Assembly: GCA_905373565.1 (NCBI GenBank)
Contig: CAJPTT010000154.1
Coordinates: forward strand, 1 to 6,106
DNA length: 6,106 nucleotides
Direction: 5' to 3'
Source: an uncultured Treponema sp.
Lineage (GTDB): Bacteria > Spirochaetota > Spirochaetia > Treponematales > Treponemataceae
The notes under the pieces are model-generated. The model saw nothing but the letters and a program-made list of their open reading frames with translations. It did no database searches and had not been told where the DNA came from. Both the position numbers and the translations under genes were made by a program. How positions within the stretch are numbered: the stretch's first letter is position 1; each line of letters begins with the position of its first letter. Below, in pieces: positions 1-5,622 of the stretch.

Positions 1-1
1 C

Positions 2-160
2 TGTTGTTACATCCGCCCCTACTCCGAACTCGCAGGCTTCGGGCAACTGCGCGCGGAGGATGCCCTCGCAGCGGAACTCTTAGGCAGCGGCCGCAGCATC
101 GGCAGACAGGACAAAGCCGCAGCAGCCGCGGCATTTAACCGGTATGCACTACTGTTTTGA
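2..160 (+). CDS. C-terminal end of an unrecognised protein (partial)
   Basis: An open frame enters from the left edge and gives 52 residues before a TGA at 158-160. The codons are G+C-rich and match the style of the acetyltransferase gene that follows. The peptide is alanine-rich near its end (six alanines at about residues 40-45) and contains the run YIRPYSELAGF close to the left edge. Its stop lies 17 bases inside the next gene, so the two are probably in one operon and translationally coupled. I do not recognise the family. A Y-I-R-x-x-S-E-L pattern loosely recalls the C-terminal end of TsaB-type tRNA-modification proteins, but this is too short and weak to call. Confidence 0.6.
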   Translation, partial: CCYIRPYSELAGFGQLRAEDALAAELLGSGRSIGRQDKAAAAAAFNRYALLF

Positions 161-1076
161 ACTGCTGACCCCGGAGACTATCTATGACGCGGCTGCATTC
201 GTGCGGCAGCACGAATACCGCTGCATCGATCTTGCAGAGCAGCTGCGGCTTTGCCTGTACCCCGACTATGCTCCGCGGTATAAAAAGGCGGCGGCTGTCT
301 ATGCCTGCCCGCGGCAAACTTGTCCGCAACCGCAAAAAATCTGCTGCGGGGTCTTACTGTTCAGCACGTATGGGCTTTTGTTCCACTGTATCGATACGGA
401 CATTCCAGAAGAAACGGTCTTAGCTTTCGGCAGATTTTTTTTAAGTGAAGACTTTCCTTACAAGGAACTCCACGCCGTTGCAGGCACCCGCGAACATACG
501 CTCCTCTTTGAACAGGTTATGTCCGAAACAGCGCATATCCGGCTCGACGCCGCCGTAGATTACTACCTGATGCGGTGCGCCAAACCTTGTACGGATACAT
601 TCTTTCAAACAGCACAGGCTAAGCTGAATGCCACGCTGTCGATTGAACGCGCAACGGAAAATGATCTTGCAGAACTCTTCCCGCTCCAGCTCGATTATGA
701 AAATACCGAGGTTGCCTACGACAGCCGCCCGATAAACCCTGCCGTCTGTAAACTGTCGCTGCGTGCCCGCCTTGCAACCGGATACATCTACAAGGTCTCG
801 GCAGACGGGCGCATCGTTGCAAAGGCCGGAACCAACGCGCAGGGCTTTCACTGGTTCCAAATCGGCGGCGTCTACACCCTGCCCGCATACCGGAACAAGG
901 GATTAGCCGCAGCCACCGTTGCGCATCTCATCAATACCCACAGCGCAGAAGCGCACGGCTTCGCACTCTTCGTAAAAACCGCCAACACAGCCGCCCTCCG
1001 CGTATACGAAAAGCTCGGCTTTGAGCAGTGCGGGCTGTTTAGAATGAGTTATTGGAAGGCGGGGGAGAAGTTATAG
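144..1076 (+). CDS. GNAT-family N-acetyltransferase, two-part
   Basis: Predicted 310-residue cytoplasmic acetyl-CoA-dependent N-acetyltransferase; the substrate cannot be told. The C-terminal GNAT fold spans about residues 165-306. Motif A is at 241-258 (GGVYTLPAYRNKGLAAAT), with the acetyl-CoA pyrophosphate-binding R-x-K-G-x-A at 250-255. Motif B lies at about 280-293, where NTAALRVYEKLGF is the usual N-x-x-A-x-x-x-Y-x-x-x-G-F pattern. Residues 1-160 are not obviously catalytic and may be a degenerate second GNAT-like or substrate-binding domain. At 310 residues it is about twice the size of a single-domain GNAT. The ATG at 144 has no clear ribosome binding site and sits 17 bases inside the preceding gene, suggesting coupled translation; a shorter start cannot be excluded. 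The gene is G+C-rich compared with the next module. No terminator is visible after it. Confidence 0.88.
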   Translation: MHYCFELLTPETIYDAAAFVRQHEYRCIDLAEQLRLCLYPDYAPRYKKAAAVYACPRQTCPQPQKICCGVLLFSTYGLLFHCIDTDIPEETVLAFGRFFLSEDFPYKELHAVAGTREHTLLFEQVMSETAHIRLDAAVDYYLMRCAKPCTDTFFQTAQAKLNATLSIERATENDLAELFPLQLDYENTEVAYDSRPINPAVCKLSLRARLATGYIYKVSADGRIVAKAGTNAQGFHWFQIGGVYTLPAYRNKGLAAATVAHLINTHSAEAHGFALFVKTANTAALRVYEKLGFEQCGLFRMSYWKAGEKL

Positions 1077-1102
1077 AAGGGGAAATGAGGGGAAGACTTA
1101 CA

Positions 1103-1140
1103 ATTTTGCTAAAAGATAGAAAGCACATGTAATGCAAAAT
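1103..1140. repeat. Inverted repeat ahead of toxin-antitoxin promoter
   Basis: ATTTTGC at 1103-1109 is matched exactly by its reverse complement GCAAAAT at 1134-1140, with a 24-base gap. The right arm ends two bases before the -35 box of the toxin-antitoxin promoter. It has no T-run and so is not a convincing terminator of the upstream gene. It could be a regulator site or chance in A+T-rich DNA. Confidence 0.3.
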
Positions 1141-1141
1141 C

Positions 1142-1170
1142 TTTACAAATAAGCTCTATTGCTATACAAT
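1142..1170 (+). promoter_or_regulatory. Promoter of the toxin-antitoxin module
   Basis: The -35 box TTTACA (1142-1147) and -10 box TACAAT (1165-1170) each match the sigma-70 consensus at five of six positions and are separated by the ideal 17 bases. Transcription would start near 1177, about 20 bases before the antitoxin ATG. The strong ribosome binding site AAGGAG at 1182-1187 lies nine bases from that ATG. Confidence 0.75.
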
Positions 1171-1171
1171 A
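1157..1171. promoter_or_regulatory. Candidate antitoxin operator over the -10 box
   Basis: TATTG (1157-1161) and CAATA (1167-1171) form a perfect inverted repeat with a five-base centre, and the right arm covers the -10 box. Antitoxins with a ribbon-helix-helix N-terminus normally repress their own promoter by binding short palindromes there, so this is the natural operator candidate. The short arms keep the call tentative. Confidence 0.4.
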
Positions 1172-1196
1172 CACTAAAAAGAAGGAGTATGCAGTT

Positions 1197-1448
1197 ATGG
1201 CACAAATTAGTTTGAGAATTGATGATGACGTAAAAAGAAGTGCAGAGCAAGTATGTGCAGATATTGGTATGTCTCTATCTACGGCAATCAATATTTATCT
1301 GAAAAAACTTGGAAGAGAAAGACGTATACCTTTTGAAGTGAAAGCGGATCCGTTTTATTCTCCTGAAAACAGCGCAATTCTTGATAAGAGAATCGCAGAT
1401 ATACGAATAGGAAAGAATATTTCCGAACATGAACTTATCGAGGTGTGA
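1197..1448 (+). CDS. relB: RelB/DinJ-type antitoxin of a type II toxin-antitoxin pair
   Basis: An 83-residue antitoxin predicted to bind and neutralise the toxin encoded next to it and to repress the shared promoter. The N-terminus has the ribbon-helix-helix layout of RelB/DinJ proteins: a short strand (AQISLRID, residues 2-9), a helix (about 10-24) and, after the SLSTAI turn, a second helix (about 27-42). Residues 45-83 form the charged, probably flexible tail that wraps the toxin and ends ISEHELIEV. The start is fixed by AAGGAG at 1182-1187. The stop TGA (1446-1448) runs into the toxin's start region, a close junction that helps keep the two proteins in balance. The gene is clearly more A+T-rich than the acetyltransferase gene on its left, consistent with horizontal arrival. 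Confidence 0.9.
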   Translation: MAQISLRIDDDVKRSAEQVCADIGMSLSTAINIYLKKLGRERRIPFEVKADPFYSPENSAILDKRIADIRIGKNISEHELIEV

Positions 1449-1450
1449 TA

Positions 1451-1714
1451 GTGCGAAAAATATGGCACGACGATGCTTGGGAAGAATATACCGATTGGCA
1501 AATTAAGGATAAGAAAACGCTGAAAAAGATAAATAATCTTCTCAAGGATATAGACAGAAACAGATATAACGGCATTGGGAAGCCAGAAGCTTTGCGCGGA
1601 AACTGGACAGGCTTTTATAGTGTGCGTATAGACGAAAAAAATAGACTTGTTTTTCGAATTTCAGATGATGTGATAGAAATTGCTCAATGCGGTTCCCATT
1701 ACGGGGATAAGTAA
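1451..1714 (+). CDS. yoeB: YoeB/Txe-family mRNA interferase toxin
   Basis: A ribosome-associated endoribonuclease toxin of the RelE superfamily that would cleave translated mRNA at the A site when the antitoxin is degraded. The opening R-K-I-W-H-D-D-A-W-E-E-Y and the later G-K-P-E-x-L, N-R-L-V-F and final S-H-Y-G motifs are those of YoeB. I chose GTG at 1451 (87 residues) over the in-frame GTG at 1445, which overlaps the antitoxin stop. With 1451 the catalytic residues fall at Glu46, Arg65, His83 and Tyr84, exactly the numbering of E. coli YoeB, and AGGTG at 1441-1445 gives a five-base spacing. All catalytic residues are present, so the toxin should be active. The usual partner of YoeB is a YefM/Phd-fold antitoxin, whereas here it is of RelB/DinJ type. 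Confidence 0.92.
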   Translation: MRKIWHDDAWEEYTDWQIKDKKTLKKINNLLKDIDRNRYNGIGKPEALRGNWTGFYSVRIDEKNRLVFRISDDVIEIAQCGSHYGDK

Positions 1715-1742
1715 ATAAGAATGGAGCTATTGCTAAATGACA

Positions 1743-1780
1743 AAGCTGCAGGAAGAGATATCGTCCCTACACTGCAGCTT
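1743..1780. terminator. Weak candidate bidirectional terminator between convergent genes
   Basis: AAGCTGCAG (1743-1751) and CTGCAGCTT (1772-1780) form a perfect nine-base stem with a 20-base loop, between the toxin stop at 1714 and the sialidase stop at 1792. The position fits a terminator shared by converging genes. No long T-run follows on either strand and the loop is large, so termination is unproven. Confidence 0.4.
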
Positions 1781-1791
1781 AATTGCGATTG

Positions 1792-4080
1792 CTATTCCGT
1801 TAAAAACGCCGTTTCATATTCGCCGTTAGTAATGGTACTGATAGGTAAACTTTCATAGCGGATATCGTATACGTCATTCATATCGCCAAGGTTGGTAACA
1901 TGATCATATTTCTCATATAAGAACCCGATCCGGTGATCCTGCTGCATCACCATTGTCGAATACCCGCTCTCTCCGGTAAATACTTGATATTTTTTCCACT
2001 TGGTACTGTCTGCCAATGCCGAAAGACCGATGTTCTCTTCTATTACGCGCCAATAGATACCTACATTCATACGGATGTTCGGTTCGCCGCTCTTAGGGTG
2101 CGGTTTTGAAGATAAGGGAATAGACTGTAATGCAAGATATACCGGCGCTTTCGTATCGGTTTTACGAACCTTTATAATACATATTTCACCGTTCGTACCC
2201 CGTTCCGTTCCGAGCGGCGCAGTTTGAGCGCTTTCCCAATGCCCGCTTGCAGTTCCTTCATTTGTATAAGTGAAGATATTAAAAAGACGTCCGTTCGCAG
2301 TGCGGCTTGAAAGCAATACTCTGCCGTCGGGAAGCTCTTCAACCTTGGCTTCATCACCGTTCGATATCGGCGACACAGCCGTATCGCCGAGAACCTGCCA
2401 TGTTTCACCGAAATCGTCGGAGTACAACACGGCATTTCCGAAGAGAGCTTTTGATGTCTTTTTAACTAACAGTGCTGTATAAATACGATAATAATTATCT
2501 TTTTTTATCTTGCGAGACTGCATGATCTTCCCGGAACTGAAAAAGAGCGTTCCCCAATTACCGTTTAAACTGTAAATGGAAGTCGTAATTTCCTCAGGCG
2601 ATGTAAACGTTTTACCTCCATCTGAGGAACGGAGCTTAACAACTTTAAGCCGCGTATTTGCATTTCCTGCCTTATAATGTCCGTAGCGGGTATCCCCGTG
2701 GGCGCAAATAATCAGTACATTATCCGACTCTCTATCTGCCACGATAGCGGCATCTCCATAACCGTATCGCACGGGATTATCCGGTGCATTTGTAATTTTT
2801 GTACTGCTGTTATCCCATGTCAAGCCGTTATCGGTAGAGCGTTTAACTATTATATCCACGCGATGGATATGGGAGTCTTGCCCCCATTCCCCATTAGGCC
2901 CGAACTTACCGATATCGGCAGTATGACCATACCGTAAATCCGTAACGGCGATCAGCGTCCCGTCTTTTGTCTGCGCCAATGCCGGAATTCGAAAATAGTT
3001 TGTCAATCCTTCAGTTTCTCTACTTTTCCACAAATTTTGCTGTAAAAAAGTTTTTGGAGTCCATTTTGCATAAAGCGTTATATCTGCCGTAACGGTATCG
3101 GAGGCCGTATTCCATTGAGTATTGCAATTTTTATCTTTATACCAGCCGGAAAAATTCCATGTCCGGTGCATAGGATTCGGTATATCAGTTGCAGGAATAG
3201 TATGATTTTTAATAACAGTTACCGGAGCCGGTGGGGTGGTAAGTCCACGCGTATCAAACCTTACGGTAAAACGAACATCACTCCATTTTGCATACAGTGT
3301 TATATCTTCGGTAACCGTGTCTGAATCTATATCCCATTTATTGGCACAGACCGCCTCTTTATACCATCCATCGAAGTTTTTATCATCAGGAATATCTTCA
3401 GGCGGCGGTAATTGATCGGGCCTTAATTTACTGTTTTTAGGCACGGTAATCGTCGCGGTACCGGCAGGCAGCGAACCGAATCCCTGCACATCAAACCTTA
3501 CTGTTACATTTCCCGGGCTCGGAGGAATAGGCGGCTGTGATGGGGAAGAGGTATTACGCCACTTTGCGTAGAGCGTAATATCCGCCGTAACCGTATCGCT
3601 ATCATTGTTCCACGGCTGTGTACCGGCAGGGTCTTTAAACCACCCAACAAAGCTTTTATCTGCGGGAATCGCTGTAGGTGCAGGCGTCTGTACTGCAATC
3701 AGCTTACTTCCTTTTGTAACCGTAAGCGTCGCAGGAGCCGTACCGATACCCTGCACATTAAATGTTACCGTCAGAATGTCATTCCACTTTGCATAGAGCG
3801 TAATATCCGCTGTAACGATATCACCATTATGGTTCCACAGCTGCGTACAGACGGCATCTTTAAACCAGCCTTCAAACCTTTTATTGGCAGGAATAGCCGT
3901 AGGTGCAGGCGTCTGTGTTGCAATCAGCTTACTTCCTTCCGCAACCGTAAGCGCTGCCGGCGCCATACCGATACCCTGCGTGTTAAACGTTACCGTATAC
4001 GCTCTCGGAGAAGGAAAGCGACAACCGGCAATTATAAACGCAATAGTAAGAATCAAAACAAGGGAAAAAAATCTTTTCAC
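1792..4080 (-). CDS. Surface sialidase (exo-alpha-sialidase) lipoprotein with four InlB-type repeats
   Basis: A 762-residue glycoside hydrolase of the GH33 type that removes terminal sialic acid from host glycans. It begins with a lipoprotein signal: KR, a hydrophobic stretch and lipobox IAGC with Cys20. Four Listeria-Bacteroides (InlB B-type) repeats follow at about 28-101, 102-175, 192-268 and 269-342, each ending near ITLYAKW. A proline-rich linker (176-191) lies between the second and third. The sialidase propeller fills 343-762, with FRIP at 363-366 (Arg364 binds the carboxylate), D-x-R at 381-383, and Asp boxes at 415-422, 485-492 and 554-561. There is a glutamate-rich segment at 577-582, an arginine at 670, and the likely nucleophile Tyr707 in G-Y-S-T-M. 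The GTG start at 4080 has the ribosome binding site AAAGGAG; an upstream in-frame ATG at 4125 would add 15 residues ahead of the signal peptide and is unlikely. The gene is convergent with the toxin gene and probably transcribed alone. Confidence 0.94.
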   Translation of the reverse strand: MKRFFSLVLILTIAFIIAGCRFPSPRAYTVTFNTQGIGMAPAALTVAEGSKLIATQTPAPTAIPANKRFEGWFKDAVCTQLWNHNGDIVTADITLYAKWNDILTVTFNVQGIGTAPATLTVTKGSKLIAVQTPAPTAIPADKSFVGWFKDPAGTQPWNNDSDTVTADITLYAKWRNTSSPSQPPIPPSPGNVTVRFDVQGFGSLPAGTATITVPKNSKLRPDQLPPPEDIPDDKNFDGWYKEAVCANKWDIDSDTVTEDITLYAKWSDVRFTVRFDTRGLTTPPAPVTVIKNHTIPATDIPNPMHRTWNFSGWYKDKNCNTQWNTASDTVTADITLYAKWTPKTFLQQNLWKSRETEGLTNYFRIPALAQTKDGTLIAVTDLRYGHTADIGKFGPNGEWGQDSHIHRVDIIVKRSTDNGLTWDNSSTKITNAPDNPVRYGYGDAAIVADRESDNVLIICAHGDTRYGHYKAGNANTRLKVVKLRSSDGGKTFTSPEEITTSIYSLNGNWGTLFFSSGKIMQSRKIKKDNYYRIYTALLVKKTSKALFGNAVLYSDDFGETWQVLGDTAVSPISNGDEAKVEELPDGRVLLSSRTANGRLFNIFTYTNEGTASGHWESAQTAPLGTERGTNGEICIIKVRKTDTKAPVYLALQSIPLSSKPHPKSGEPNIRMNVGIYWRVIEENIGLSALADSTKWKKYQVFTGESGYSTMVMQQDHRIGFLYEKYDHVTNLGDMNDVYDIRYESLPISTITNGEYETAFLTE
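3055..3999 (-). repeat. Four tandem InlB/Listeria-Bacteroides repeat units inside the sialidase gene
   Basis: Units lie at about 3778-3999, 3556-3777, 3277-3507 and 3055-3276 (first to fourth in protein order), with a proline-rich linker at 3508-3555. Each encodes roughly 74-77 residues of the pattern V-T/R-F-x-x-x-G ... F-x-G-W-F/Y-K-D/E ... W ... D-x-V-T-x-D-I-T-L-Y-A-K-W. The DNA coding for the last 13 residues is nearly the same in all four copies. The first two units are about three-quarters identical in protein and close in DNA, while the last two have diverged. Repeats of this family form small beta-grasp modules that hold enzymes or adhesins away from the membrane. Confidence 0.92.
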
Positions 4081-4086
4081 ACGCGG

Positions 4087-4093
4087 CTCCTTT
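4087..4093 (-). promoter_or_regulatory. Ribosome binding site that fixes the sialidase start
   Basis: On the minus strand AAAGGAG lies six bases before the GTG at 4080-4078. Translation from that GTG begins exactly at the lysine-arginine head of a lipoprotein signal peptide. The upstream ATG at 4125 has no comparable site and would put a second hydrophobic run and a proline in front of the signal. Confidence 0.8.
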
Positions 4094-4278
4094 AAAATCG
4101 GTCTTACCAATACTATCAATATCATTAAAAGTAAAATGCAGCCTTTATATAAGGAAGAAAATCATAAGAAGTTACAAAACTCAGCCTTTGCCTCGAGTGA
4201 AGAGGCTTATCTTCCAGTGCAATGCGTTCCGAAAAATTGATTGGGAGAAAGGTTGGACATATACTTGCAAATATACAG

Positions 4279-4330
4279 AAAATTTTTAAAAGTAACCATC
4301 GATTGACTTTTACCGCATTCCGTATATACT
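4279..4330 (+). promoter_or_regulatory. Strong promoter of the DUF4418/ABC ATPase operon, with UP-like tract
   Basis: The -35 box TTGACT (4303-4308) and -10 box TATACT (4325-4330) each match consensus at five of six positions with a 16-base spacer. An A/T-only tract at 4279-4291 falls where an UP element would bind the RNA polymerase alpha subunit. Start of transcription is predicted at about 4337, leaving a leader of about 54 bases. Confidence 0.72.
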
Positions 4331-4337
4331 AGACCTA

Positions 4338-4358
4338 TTCGATAACTTCGTTGTCGAA
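4338..4358. promoter_or_regulatory. Inverted repeat at the predicted transcription start
   Basis: TTCGATAAC (4338-4346) and GTTGTCGAA (4350-4358) are inverted copies differing at one position, with a three-base centre TTC. The element starts within a base or two of the predicted transcription start. As DNA it is well placed for a repressor operator; as RNA it would form a nine-pair hairpin (one G-U pair) at the very 5' end of the transcript, which could also protect the mRNA. I do not recognise it as the site of a known regulator. Confidence 0.55.
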
Positions 4359-4390
4359 CAGATTTACTAATGTGCTTGTGAGGTTATAGT

Positions 4391-4777
4391 ATGAAAAAAT
4401 GTATTGTAGGAATGTTAATCGTTATCATCGGTTTACTCGTCCTGTTTGCCCCCTTCGGATTTGCGCATGTCTGTTTTCCGAAAGCTGACGGCGGTTTTAT
4501 GAAGTGCCATTGGATGGGCGAGGCGGTCCGAATGCTCGGCGGTTTAATTGCCGCATTGGGTGTCGTATTCTTAGTGTTCAAGAGTTCCCGCATCGGTATC
4601 GCATTTTCCAATATCGGGCTCGGTGTTTGTCTGATATTATTGCAAACGGTTGTTATCGGTACATGTAAGACTGCAACCATGCCTTGTAACGTTTATACCA
4701 AACCCGTCATTTTACTGCTGGCAATCGTGCTGATAGCCGTTGATGTCGGGTATCTGTTCGTCAACAGAAAACGATAA
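4391..4777 (+). CDS. DUF4418-like small four-helix membrane protein
   Basis: A 128-residue inner-membrane protein of unknown function. Four hydrophobic helices are visible at about residues 5-25, 47-64, 69-90 and 105-124. The two loops between helices 1-2 and 3-4 would lie on the same, probably outer, face and carry paired cysteines: Cys28 and Cys39 in H-V-C-x10-C-H-W, and Cys92 and Cys99 in G-T-C-x6-C-N. Histidines 26 and 40 flank the first pair. The M-K-C-H-W and T-M-P-C signatures match my memory of the DUF4418 family, which is often found near MacB/FtsX-type ABC transporter genes. The ATG follows GTGAGG at 4378-4383. The ABC ATPase gene begins 24 bases after the stop, so the two are almost certainly co-transcribed from the promoter at 4303-4330. 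The four cysteines could form disulphides or bind a metal; this is inference. Confidence 0.82.
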   Translation: MKKCIVGMLIVIIGLLVLFAPFGFAHVCFPKADGGFMKCHWMGEAVRMLGGLIAALGVVFLVFKSSRIGIAFSNIGLGVCLILLQTVVIGTCKTATMPCNVYTKPVILLLAIVLIAVDVGYLFVNRKR

Positions 4778-4801
4778 ATTTTGCCATTGGATTATTACGG
4801 T

Positions 4802-5467
4802 ATGTTATTGCAAACAAAACAGCTTTCCAGAACGTTTACCAGAAGCGGTTCCGATTTTTTTGCCGTTAAGGAGGCCGATTTCACTATCGATTCTTCCGAT
4901 TTCGTTTTTATTGTCGGCCGCTCCGGTTCGGGAAAAACGACACTGCTTAATCTGCTTTCGGGGATTTTAGAGCCGACTTCAGGTACGGTTCTTTTTGAAG
5001 GCAAAGATATTACGCTGATGAGTGATACCGAAAAAAGCTATTACCGTAATGAGTCTATAGGATTTGTTCCGCAATCGCTCGGAGCCTTGCCCAATCTGTC
5101 GGTACTGGATAATGTGCGCGTCCCGTTTTTTTTATTTAAACGGGACGGCGATACCGAAGGGCGGGCGCTCAGCTTGTTGGAAGTGATGGGAATAGCACAT
5201 CTAAAAGATGAAATGCCGAAAAATCTTTCGGGCGGAGAATCAAAGCGGATGCTTATCGCGCGTGCACTGATGAATGCGCCCAAGCTGCTCATTGCCGATG
5301 AACCGACGGCAAACCTCGATGCGGAAACGGCTGCCGGTGTCATGCAGGCGGTAAAAGATGTAAACAAGCTCGGAACTGCCGTGCTGATTGTAACGCATGA
5401 TTCTACTATCTTGGATCCGCACTGTACAACCTACCGGATGGACGCCGGTACCCTTTCAAAAGTATAG
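4802..5467 (+). CDS. ABC transporter ATP-binding protein, LolD/MacB/FtsE type
   Basis: A 221-residue ATPase subunit that would energise a membrane permease from the cytoplasm. All motifs are present: Walker A GRSGSGKT (39-46), Q-loop Gln91, signature LSGGE (142-146), Walker B LLIADEP (162-168), D-loop NLD (171-173) and switch His199 in VTHD. The length and the A-D-E-P-T-A-N-L-D motif place it with the short LolD/MacB/FtsE ATPases that pair with FtsX-like permeases, often in lipoprotein or peptide export. ATG 4802 begins the typical M-L-L-x-x-x-x-L-S family start; an upstream in-frame TTG at 4781 is less likely. The ribosome binding site is weak, so translation may be coupled to the DUF4418-like gene 24 bases upstream. 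No permease gene is present before or after it in this window. Confidence 0.93.
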   Translation: MLLQTKQLSRTFTRSGSDFFAVKEADFTIDSSDFVFIVGRSGSGKTTLLNLLSGILEPTSGTVLFEGKDITLMSDTEKSYYRNESIGFVPQSLGALPNLSVLDNVRVPFFLFKRDGDTEGRALSLLEVMGIAHLKDEMPKNLSGGESKRMLIARALMNAPKLLIADEPTANLDAETAAGVMQAVKDVNKLGTAVLIVTHDSTILDPHCTTYRMDAGTLSKV

Positions 5468-5566
5468 ATTTTCCATAATATTGCTTTCTTATGTGTCTTA
5501 TGCTATAAATTAAGACTAAATGATAGTCTGTATACATAGACGCCTTATCAGCAAAATTGATAACAA

Positions 5567-5622
5567 GTGTTTTTATAAATGATTACAGCAGTATTGTCAG
5601 CTGTCCTTCCGATTAAAAACAC
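5567..5622. repeat. Nested inverted repeat in the recA upstream region
   Basis: The outer arms GTGTTTTTA (5567-5575) and TAAAAACAC (5614-5622) match perfectly over nine bases. Inside them ACAGC (5585-5589) and GCTGT (5600-5604) match over five, with nine unpaired bases on each side between the two stems. The symmetry suggests a real RNA fold or a protein site. There is no T-run right after it, so it is not a typical terminator. Confidence 0.45.

Larger units (their letters stand above)
4081..4390. other. Divergent intergenic region between sialidase and DUF4418-type genes
   Basis: This stretch carries the 5' control signals of both flanking genes. The right half holds a clear rightward promoter, an A/T tract just upstream of it and an inverted repeat, listed separately. 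For the leftward sialidase gene the best -10-like box is TATAAA on the minus strand (4144-4149), but its nearest -35-like box TTGTAA (4172-4177) is 22 bases away, too far for a good promoter. A small stem, GCCTC (4190-4194) with GAGGC (4202-4206), sits between. No gene is supported here. Confidence 0.6.

Noticed and set aside
441..860. A 139-codon minus-strand frame inside the acetyltransferase gene
   Set aside because: The plus-strand frame carries clear GNAT motifs; the minus frame arises from G+C-rich codon structure and has no recognisable features.
3055..3999. Regularly spaced repeated DNA as a possible CRISPR array
   Set aside because: The repeats lie in frame within one gene, have protein-level conservation and match InlB-type domains; unit length of about 222-231 bases is far too long for CRISPR.
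4190..4206. Small stem GCCTC/GAGGC with a seven-base loop as a terminator or operator
   Set aside because: Only five pairs, no T-run and no alignment with a good promoter; mentioned only as part of the intergenic description.
3884..4240. A 118-codon plus-strand frame across the start of the sialidase gene
   Set aside because: It is the opposite-strand shadow of the repeat-coding sequence and the repeats create similar false frames elsewhere (3605-3796).
5513..5541. Mutually exclusive short stems AGACT/AGTCT and GTCT/AGAC after the ABC ATPase gene, as an attenuator
   Set aside because: Stems of four to five pairs in A+T-rich DNA without a following terminator or leader gene are likely chance.
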